Positions 1 through 5,832 of a DNA stretch of 12,068 bases are shown here, piece by piece (the stretch's first letter is position 1; each line of letters opens with the position of its first letter). The position numbers and the translations under genes were made by a program. The notes beneath the pieces were generated by a model. That model saw only the letters and a program-made list of their open reading frames with translations. It was not told where the DNA came from and made no database searches. This DNA comes from Mageeibacillus sp. UBA3708 (GTDB lineage: Bacteria > Bacillota > Clostridia > Saccharofermentanales > Saccharofermentanaceae), in assembly GCA_002371375.1 (NCBI GenBank), contig DFIB01000099.1, positions 1-12,068 on the forward strand. Reading direction: 5' to 3'.

Positions 1-10
1 CGGAACAGAA

Positions 11-77
11 TTACTGCGCACGCAGACTAAATGTTCCACTAAATTGATTCAGATTCACAAGTTTACTGCGTACGCAG
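11..77. repeat. Pair of palindromic direct repeats, possible operator sites
   Basis: TTACTGCGCACGCAG at 11-25 and TTACTGCGTACGCAG at 63-77 match at 14 of 15 bases. The core of the second, CTGCGTACGCAG (66-77), is a perfect 12-base palindrome; the first differs only at the central base. The copies are 52 bases apart, close to five helical turns, so bound dimers would sit on the same face of the DNA. On the minus strand the right copy lies between a weak -35-like TTGATT (complement of 85-90) and a weak -10-like TAAACT (complement of 60-65), 19 bases apart. That would suit an operator for a minus-strand gene off the left edge. The repeat is seen directly; the operator role is inference. Confidence 0.5.
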
Positions 78-117
78 CCAATTAAATCAACTTTTCCTTA
101 ACTTAACGACATCGTGC

Positions 118-150
118 TGTTCCTTTGGGAACAATCCCACGGATTCCGTG
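118..150 (-). terminator. Two tandem hairpins after rqcH, possible weak terminator
   Basis: Two perfect small stem-loops follow the rqcH stop in the direction of transcription. CACGG/CCGTG with a 3-base loop occupies 138-150, and TGTTCC/GGAACA with a 4-base loop occupies 118-133. Neither is followed by a T-run on the minus strand, so a standard intrinsic terminator is not supported. They could protect the 3' end of the mRNA or help a factor-dependent stop. Confidence 0.3.
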
Positions 151-204
151 AAGAACCGAATAATTCTTCCAAAACTCTGCAATCATTTGAGGTGACTTCT
201 TCAA

Positions 205-2133
205 TCAATTCCGTTCTTCCGGCTTAACCGCATCGACTATTATCGAATAATGCTGTTCATATATTACCATACCCGGCTTGGAATGCGGGATCTTCTTAAC
301 GTGTGATACAGGGCAGTAATCTATCTCGACCTTGAGTGATCCGGATTCGTCGCTTACAGTGTTGGAGTGCTCTTCCAGGATCGTGCTCCTGGAGTAGTAA
401 GCAGCAGCCTGTGCAGCCTCGATAACCGCCGTGTCAGACGGCATCTCCTCGCCCGGCTTTGCTCTGAGGATCACATGTGTGCCGGGAAGGTCTTTGATGT
501 GGAACCACCAGTCGTTCTTGTCGGCGATCCCGAATGTCAGCTGATCATTCTGAATGTTGTTGCGTCCTGACAGGCATGTATAGCCGTCCGATGTCGTGAA
601 CCGTCTGTAACTTAATGATTCCTCGCTCCTGTGCTTGTCCTTGCTCCTCGTTGTGCCGTTCTTCTTAGCCTGTGCGATCTTGGCGGCATTGCGCAGCGCG
701 CGTGAAGCTGCTTTGCCTGATTTGGCTCTTCCTACCATCTTGTTGGGGTCGCCGCTGCTTGGCCTGACTTCGCGTTTTTTGCCTGTATCGCGCATCAGTT
801 CAGAATTTACCTCTTCTTCGCACGCCATTATGTCTTCGGCAGAGGAGGCAGAAGTTACTGCATTCTTAAGTGAGCGGAGGTAGCTGATCGCCAGTTCATC
901 TTCCTTGATGTATCCTTCAGACACTTCCATCTTGCGCTTTGCTTTCCTCCAGCGCTTATAGTAATCCTGTGCGTTGGCTGAAGCGCTGAGGGAAGGATCA
1001 AGAGGGATCGTGATCTCTTCCTGAGGTTCGGAATAATAATTGAGGCAAGTAATGCTCGTGTCCTTAGGTTTTGCCATATAGCCGTAGCTCAACAGCAGAT
1101 CACCGTAGAGCTTGTATTTATCTGACTGACCGGCATCCTCATAATCACTTCTGTGGATCTCGTATTTGCGCATCAGTCTTGACAATGCGTTGTTTACTAT
1201 CTGAAGAAGCCTGTGGCGTCTCATGTCCAGGTTGATGTTCTTTTCCTTGACGCTGTAGTACTGTTCGATGCAGTCTGACAGTGAATCAAATTCCCTGATC
1301 TGAGGGTATCCCGGGTATTTGAGTATGGAGAATTCCTGGGCATCACCGTTAACATCGGAGTAGAGGTAAGCTTTGAAAGTGTGACCGGTGATCGATCTGA
1401 AGAAGCGTGTCAGTTCGTTTATTAGCCTGCCCAGACTGTCACTGTCAATATCCCTTATGCAGGCGCGTTCATCTATGTCGCAGTTAATGCATATCCCGCG
1501 AGCGAGATTGGGCGACATACCCCTGATTGAATTGAGAAGTGCCTTTGTAACAGGCCTTCCGGATTCTTCGGGAAGCACCGGGAGTTCTCCTTCGGCCAGC
1601 ATAGCGAGACATTCGGAAGGGAGGAGTTTATTTTGTGTCTGCGGGTATTCGTAGATCCTGGCAGGCATTACTTCTCTTACTCTGCTGACCTGGAAGTCAA
1701 CATGGACGGCGGAGTCAAGGATCTTGCCGGATTCGTTAACGAGGATTATGTTGGCAAAACGCCCCATGAGTTCTACTATAAGCTTGAAAGTCCTGCTGTC
1801 ATGCAGTTCATCCGTATTGGACAGTGTGAATTCTATCAGACGCTCATATCCTGGATTAGTAACGGATGCTATTTTAGACCCGGCTATATATTTGCGCAGG
1901 AGCATGCAGAAGGAAGGCGGCATCTGCGGATTGTCGCGTACATTCTCGCTAAGGTTAATGTGCGGATCGGAAGGGAGGATGGATATAAGGAGCTTCTTGA
2001 TAACCGAATAACCTCTCAAATGAAGTATTACCGTGTGTTTGTCAGGCTGGAATATCTTGTCGATACGGCACCCTGTTACAGCCGAAGCAAGTTCGTCAGT
2101 CAGGAGCCCCAGTGTTATGCCGTCAACAGCCAA
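205..2133 (-). CDS. rqcH: RqcH/Rqc2-family (NFACT) ribosome quality-control protein
   Basis: This 642-residue protein is the bacterial Rqc2 homologue, long annotated as a fibronectin-binding protein. In this family the protein binds stalled 50S subunits carrying peptidyl-tRNA and recruits tRNA-Ala to add C-terminal alanine tails that mark the nascent chain for proteolysis. Residues 1-160 form NFACT-N, with the signature region around residues 68-82 (NP..PP.FCMLLRK). A helix-hairpin-helix-like part and a long charged coiled coil (about 290-445) follow. NFACT-R is at about 508-635, with N525-N526, the DWW motif at 541-543 and a PGMVIY segment at 620-625. Residues 452-503 are an unusually basic linker. 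The start is TTG (2133-2131) behind GGGG; its first residues, MAVDG, align with family N-termini. The usual Asp-Arg pair is Glu97-Arg98. The gene lies 3 bases after the upstream membrane protein, last in the apparent operon. Confidence 0.95.
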   Translation of the reverse strand: MAVDGITLGLLTDELASAVTGCRIDKIFQPDKHTVILHLRGYSVIKKLLISILPSDPHINLSENVRDNPQMPPSFCMLLRKYIAGSKIASVTNPGYERLIEFTLSNTDELHDSRTFKLIVELMGRFANIILVNESGKILDSAVHVDFQVSRVREVMPARIYEYPQTQNKLLPSECLAMLAEGELPVLPEESGRPVTKALLNSIRGMSPNLARGICINCDIDERACIRDIDSDSLGRLINELTRFFRSITGHTFKAYLYSDVNGDAQEFSILKYPGYPQIREFDSLSDCIEQYYSVKEKNINLDMRRHRLLQIVNNALSRLMRKYEIHRSDYEDAGQSDKYKLYGDLLLSYGYMAKPKDTSITCLNYYSEPQEEITIPLDPSLSASANAQDYYKRWRKAKRKMEVSEGYIKEDELAISYLRSLKNAVTSASSAEDIMACEEEVNSELMRDTGKKREVRPSSGDPNKMVGRAKSGKAASRALRNAAKIAQAKKNGTTRSKDKHRSEESLSYRRFTTSDGYTCLSGRNNIQNDQLTFGIADKNDWWFHIKDLPGTHVILRAKPGEEMPSDTAVIEAAQAAAYYSRSTILEEHSNTVSDESGSLKVEIDYCPVSHVKKIPHSKPGMVIYEQHYSIIVDAVKPEERN

Positions 2134-2136
2134 GTG

Positions 2137-2595
2137 TTATACCCCGTCTTTTTTGTCAGCTGAAGTCTTTTTGGATGAGCCGATGGAATAGATCATTATG
2201 AAGAGCCATGCGGCAGCGGCGATTATAAGTTCTATGCCCAGCAGCACGAAGAAACGCTGATATGTATTCCATGCAATAAGCAAGTCGATTCCTACGAGGA
2301 CGGCCGTTACAAGGATCGTCATGACGGGGACGAATACCTTTGTCTTGGTAAAGGCATGCCAGTAGTCTCCGATACCTACCTCCACTATGTCATCCTTGCT
2401 TCGCGCTGAAGGCTGTTGCTTCGTTGTCTTCTTCCTGTGCGCGGAGGTGTTAGTGGAAGATCTTGAAGCTGATCCGGTCTGCTGCCTCGGGCTTGCAGCG
2501 GAAGTGCGCTTATTGGAAGAACTCCCGCTTCTTGAAGTGCTGCGGGAGTTTTTGTTGCGGTTGGTTGATGATGTAGTCTTCCTCGCCTGCGCCAT
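2137..2595 (-). CDS. Small membrane protein with basic Ser/Thr-rich N-terminus, function unknown
   Basis: I do not recognise this 152-residue protein. Residues 1-68 are low complexity, dominated by Ser, Thr, Lys, Arg, Asn and Gln and almost without acidic residues, so probably disordered and strongly positive. Two hydrophobic helices follow, at about 87-109 and 114-137, separated by only a few residues (a tight hairpin), then a short charged tail. There is no signal peptide cleavage motif or catalytic signature. By the positive-inside rule both termini should be cytoplasmic, leaving the basic tail free to touch RNA, DNA or ribosomes. The ATG overlaps the stop of the upstream PRPP synthetase gene by one base (TGATG), and the stop is 3 bases before rqcH, so it is probably translationally coupled to both. 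The role is unknown; membrane location is the only supported inference. Confidence 0.8.
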   Translation of the reverse strand: MAQARKTTSSTNRNKNSRSTSRSGSSSNKRTSAASPRQQTGSASRSSTNTSAHRKKTTKQQPSARSKDDIVEVGIGDYWHAFTKTKVFVPVMTILVTAVLVGIDLLIAWNTYQRFFVLLGIELIIAAAAWLFIMIYSIGSSKKTSADKKDGV

Positions 2596-3803
2596 CAGTT
2601 GTCTAACTTCTCCTTCTCTCTGAGGAGCTTCTGGATCTTCTCTGTAGGGTTGATGAGGTTGGACAGTGATGCATCGTGGTTGATAGCATCGATAAGAAGC
2701 GCAACGAACTTTGCCATATTGACATCTGCGAACCAGGGAGCCTTGAGAAGTTCGGGTCTTCTGTAGATGAGGTTGGTGGCAAATACTTTGTTGATGATGC
2801 CTTCCTCATATGCTTTGTCAAATCTGTCGATGCCTTCCGTGAACAGTGCGAAAGTAACAGCGCAGTATACGTTCCTTGCACCGCGGGCCTTCATCTCTCT
2901 GGCGATATCAAGCATTGAGTCGCCGGACGAGATCATGTCGTCAACGATGAGGATATCCATTCCTTCAACGGAATCGCCGAGGAACTCGTGGGCGATGATG
3001 GGATTACGGCCGTTTACTACTGTTGTATAGTCTCTTCTCTTATAGAAGGTTCCCAGAGGGACACCAAGGATGGATGCAAAGTACATTGCTCTGGGAATAC
3101 CGCCTTCATCGGGTGATACTACCATGAACTTGCCGTGAGTGAAGCTCAGATCGGGGATCTGCTTGTACATCTCCTTGATGATCTGATATGTGGGGTTGAG
3201 ACTCTCGAATCCTGAGAGCGGAATTGCATTTGCAACTCGCTCGTCGTGTGCGTCGAATGTGATGATGTTGGCAACGCCGAGATTGTAGAGCTCTTCAAGC
3301 GCGAAAGCGCAGTCGAGCGATTCTCTTGAATTCCTCTTGTGCTGACGGCTCTCATAAAGGAACGGCATGATGACGTTGATCCTTCTGGACTTACCGGAGC
3401 AGGCGAGGATAACTCTCTTCAGATCCTGATAGTGATCGTCAGGGCTCATTCTGTTATCCTGTCCGTACATCTTGTATGTGCATGAGCTGTTCATTACATC
3501 ACTTACAATATAAAGGTCATGACCTCTGACAGTATTCTTGATAACTGCCTTGCCTTCGCCTGATGAGAATCTCGTATTGTCAACGTTAATACGGTAGTCT
3601 TCGCGGTAGAAGCCGGGATATCTTGCGACGAATTCCTCTTCCTGATACTCTGAACGTCTCTTGTTGAGGTAGTAATTTACTTTCTCAGTAAATTCTGTGC
3701 TTCCTTTGAGTGCGATAAGACCGATAGGACCCACGGGATCCATGGGGTTCTCGCCGTACTGGTTGTAACGGGAATAGGATTTCTCATCAGCTGCACTTGT
3801 CAT
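2595..3803 (-). CDS. prs: Ribose-phosphate pyrophosphokinase (PRPP synthetase), clostridial long form
   Basis: Makes 5-phosphoribosyl-1-pyrophosphate from ribose-5-phosphate and ATP for purine, pyrimidine, NAD, His and Trp synthesis in the cytosol. At 402 residues it is longer than the classical form of about 315, with an extended N-terminus and an insert around 50-75, as in Clostridia homologues I recall. Visible motifs: RFSSGEG (78-84, counterpart of the FSDGE ATP loop); the flexible loop with R153, Q154, K156 and R157; FDAHDER (183-189, counterpart of the DLHA region); SPDEGG (230-235); the basic catalytic KRR (255-257); and the PRPP loop DDMISSGDS (288-296). All the usual basic catalytic positions are kept, so it should be active. 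The ATG at 3803 follows AGAAAGG at a slightly long spacing. It lies 28 bases downstream of a paralogue and overlaps the next gene by one base. Confidence 0.93.
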   Translation of the reverse strand: MTSAADEKSYSRYNQYGENPMDPVGPIGLIALKGSTEFTEKVNYYLNKRRSEYQEEEFVARYPGFYREDYRINVDNTRFSSGEGKAVIKNTVRGHDLYIVSDVMNSSCTYKMYGQDNRMSPDDHYQDLKRVILACSGKSRRINVIMPFLYESRQHKRNSRESLDCAFALEELYNLGVANIITFDAHDERVANAIPLSGFESLNPTYQIIKEMYKQIPDLSFTHGKFMVVSPDEGGIPRAMYFASILGVPLGTFYKRRDYTTVVNGRNPIIAHEFLGDSVEGMDILIVDDMISSGDSMLDIAREMKARGARNVYCAVTFALFTEGIDRFDKAYEEGIINKVFATNLIYRRPELLKAPWFADVNMAKFVALLIDAINHDASLSNLINPTEKIQKLLREKEKLDN

Positions 3804-3831
3804 GTTTGTACCAAACCTTTCTTATATAAAA

Positions 3832-5034
3832 TCAGTTATTAAATTCATCAAAGATCTCGCCGATCCTTATCTGCTTAACAAATTCGGACAATCTCGAATT
3901 CGAGTTGACCAGATCATATATCGATTCATCAACGTTAAGACCGTCGATGATCCTCGCAACATAAGGAACCATATCGGCATCCAGATACCATTCCCTCGAC
4001 TTGACATCGTCACTCCTGTATATCAGGTTGGTGCAGACAACAGCCTTGATAATGCCCTCTGCATACGCTTCGTCAAATCTCTTAAGCCCATCCGTGAACA
4101 GCCCGAAAGGCGATATGCAGTAGATATCTTTGGCGCCCATAGCCTTGAGCTTGCCGGCAGTCCTGAGCATCGTGCTGCCGGAGTTGATCATGTCATCGAT
4201 CAGTATGATATCCTTGCCTGTTACATCATCTCCGAGAAATCTGTATGACTTGATCGGGTGCTCGCCGTCAACCTTCGTCGTGTAATCTCTGTCTCTGTAG
4301 AATATACCGAGGGGAAGCGACAGTGAGGAAGAATAGAAGATAGCTCTTGATACGCCCATCTCATCCGGGCTTACGACCATGGTCGAATCCTTGTCGATCT
4401 TGATGGAACCGAAGTGGCTGAGAAGTGCGGAGGTCAGCTTGTACTGTGATTTGGGCATCTCAATGCCCATAAGCGGAACTGCATTCTGTATTCTCTCGTC
4501 GTGAGGATCAAAGCAGATGAAGTTGCTTACACCGAGTTCATATAACTGCCTGAGCATTGCCGCACAGTCGAGGGAAGCGCGAAGACCTCCTCTTGTCTCG
4601 GTCCTGCCTTCATATACGAACGGCATGATGACGTTGATCCTTCTGGCTTTGCCTACGCAAGTGGATACTATCCTCAGAAGATCCCTGTAATGATCGTCGG
4701 GAGACATGATATGCTCGCCATCGGTCAGTCTGATCCTGAGATTAGGTGATACACAGTCGGTAATGATGAATATATCGTGTCCGCGGACGCTCTCGCCCAT
4801 TGATAATTTGCCTTCGCCTGTTTGAAATCTGACAAGGTTGGTATCGATAAGATAATCTGAGCGGAGATAACCGGGTCTGTTCACATAAGGTGAAGCGTGA
4901 TCGTTATATCTCTTAAGGCGCTTCTCTGCCAATACTCTGCTGACATTCTCGACAAATTCACTATTTGCCGTATGTCCGATGATACCGATAGGACCGATGG
5001 GTTCAAGCTTAATACCGTTATAAGAAGCAGACAT
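3832..5034 (-). CDS. Divergent PRPP synthetase paralogue, possibly regulatory or altered
   Basis: This 400-residue protein is colinear along its whole length with the PRPP synthetase just downstream, so the pair looks like a tandem duplication. Shared landmarks are RFQTGEG (69-75), FDPHDER (175-181), SPDE (222-225) and the PRPP loop DDMINSGST (280-288). It departs at exactly the catalytic surfaces. The flexible loop keeps R134 but reads RTETRGG where its neighbour has RQHKRNS, losing the Gln and Lys. The basic KRR becomes R247-D248-R249. It could be a low-activity enzyme, one with changed regulation or substrate, or a non-catalytic partner of the neighbour, as PRPP synthetase-associated proteins are in mammals. 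The family assignment is firm; activity is uncertain. The ATG at 5034 follows GGGGTGAT, a good ribosome binding site, and it is the first gene of the apparent operon. Confidence 0.85.
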   Translation of the reverse strand: MSASYNGIKLEPIGPIGIIGHTANSEFVENVSRVLAEKRLKRYNDHASPYVNRPGYLRSDYLIDTNLVRFQTGEGKLSMGESVRGHDIFIITDCVSPNLRIRLTDGEHIMSPDDHYRDLLRIVSTCVGKARRINVIMPFVYEGRTETRGGLRASLDCAAMLRQLYELGVSNFICFDPHDERIQNAVPLMGIEMPKSQYKLTSALLSHFGSIKIDKDSTMVVSPDEMGVSRAIFYSSSLSLPLGIFYRDRDYTTKVDGEHPIKSYRFLGDDVTGKDIILIDDMINSGSTMLRTAGKLKAMGAKDIYCISPFGLFTDGLKRFDEAYAEGIIKAVVCTNLIYRSDDVKSREWYLDADMVPYVARIIDGLNVDESIYDLVNSNSRLSEFVKQIRIGEIFDEFNN

Positions 5035-5080
5035 AAATCACCCCGTTGACAAAACTAATATAAGTATCAAACAAATAATT

Positions 5081-5109
5081 ATTTTATTCAATGTAAATTT
5101 GCACGAAAA
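5081..5109 (-). promoter_or_regulatory. Candidate promoter of the prs-rqcH operon
   Basis: Read on the minus strand, TTTTCG (complement of 5104-5109) and TAAAAT (complement of 5081-5086) are separated by 17 bases. The -10 is good and the -35 weak. It would give a leader of about 40 bases before the divergent prs paralogue. A second -10-like TATATT (complement of 5057-5062) lies nearer the start but has no matching -35. Confidence 0.4.
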
Positions 5110-5136
5110 GAATGCGCGGCACTCAAAAAAATATGT

Positions 5137-5727
5137 TTAGAAAACGAATTCTGTTATGGCATCGGTCAGTTCTCCGATTCCTTCCTTCTTGTCGGAAGAA
5201 ATGGCAAAAACAGCCGCATCCTCACTGAAATCAAGGTGTTTTGACATCATCGCAATGTGATTCCTGACCTGCATCTTAGATAATTTGTCGCATTTGGTGA
5301 ATACGATGAAGTAAGGAAGTGAGGCGCTGTTGAGGAATTCGATCATTGACCTGTCGGCAGCTGAAGGCTCGTGTCTGATATCGATCAGGTGAAGGACAAG
5401 CGATATCTTCCTTCCGCTCCTGAAATAGTCGTCACACAGCTTGCTGAAGCGTTCCTTGACCTCTTTGGACGCTTTGGCATAGCCATAGCCCGGCAGATCT
5501 GCAAAAAGAAGCCGACCGTCCGTCTCGAAATATATGACCTCTCGCGTCTTGCCGGGCTCTGATGACACTCTGGCAAGCTTACTGTTGTCTGCTATGGCAT
5601 TGATCAGGGATGACTTGCCGACGTTGGATTTGCCGGACAGAACGATCTCCGGAAGATCTGTCTCCGGGCATTGGCTGATTGTCGCAGCTACCTTGAGGAA
5701 TTTTGTTTTACGGTAATTTATCTCCAT
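5137..5727 (-). CDS. engB: EngB/YsxC ribosome-biogenesis GTPase
   Basis: A TrmE-Era-EngA-EngB-Septin family GTPase needed for late assembly of the 50S subunit in the cytosol. From the ATG at 5727 the protein has 196 residues, the usual family length. The GTP-binding motifs are complete: G1 GKSNVGKSS (32-40), G2 threonine T61 in PGKT, G3 DLPG (77-80), G4 TKCD (144-147) and G5 around SSDKKEG (177-183). The frame is open for 34 more residues upstream, to an ATG at 5829. That extension resembles no family N-terminus and would run through the divergent promoter region, so the inner start is chosen. No clear Shine-Dalgarno precedes either start. In many Bacillota this gene follows lon or clpX; here it is followed by the prs genes on the same strand. 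Confidence 0.95.
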   Translation of the reverse strand: MEINYRKTKFLKVAATISQCPETDLPEIVLSGKSNVGKSSLINAIADNSKLARVSSEPGKTREVIYFETDGRLLFADLPGYGYAKASKEVKERFSKLCDDYFRSGRKISLVLHLIDIRHEPSAADRSMIEFLNSASLPYFIVFTKCDKLSKMQVRNHIAMMSKHLDFSEDAAVFAISSDKKEGIGELTDAITEFVF

Positions 5728-5734
5728 GTAAATG

Positions 5735-5763
5735 ATTCTACACTTTGCCGCGCGAAACGAAAA
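5735..5763 (-). promoter_or_regulatory. Candidate engB promoter, near-leaderless
   Basis: On the minus strand TTTTCG (complement of 5758-5763), 17 bases, then TAGAAT (complement of 5735-5740). The predicted transcription start lies about one base before the engB ATG, and no ribosome binding site is visible, so a leaderless or near-leaderless message is possible. The -35 resembles the one proposed for the prs operon. Prediction by eye only. Confidence 0.35.
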
Positions 5764-5832
5764 TCGACAAATTGTTATATTTTCGTATTGATTCGGAGCT
5801 TTTTGGCAGGCATTTGCTGATATATTCAATCC

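Larger units (their letters stand above)
1..204. other. Non-coding left edge, downstream of rqcH
   Basis: No convincing gene is visible here. The stretch lies beyond the rqcH stop and holds two palindromic direct repeats (11-25 and 63-77) and two small hairpins (118-133 and 138-150), listed separately. It could contain the 3' end signals of the minus-strand operon, the control region of a gene off the left edge, or both. Confidence 0.6.

Noticed and set aside
1633..2163. A 176-codon plus-strand frame antisense to rqcH
   Set aside because: It overlaps the conserved NFACT-N coding region in the opposite sense, and its translation has no recognisable family feature.
3804..3831. Separate promoter between the two prs genes
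   Set aside because: The 28-base gap has a TATA-like run but no -35 in the gap and just enough room for a ribosome binding site; cotranscription is simpler.
3802..4248. A 148-codon plus-strand frame antisense to the prs paralogue
   Set aside because: Its sequence mirrors conserved prs codons on the other strand; treated as a shadow.
5728..5829. N-terminal extension of engB to the ATG at 5829
   Set aside because: The extra 34 residues do not resemble EngB proteins, and the extension would span the divergent promoter region. The start at 5727 gives the usual family length.
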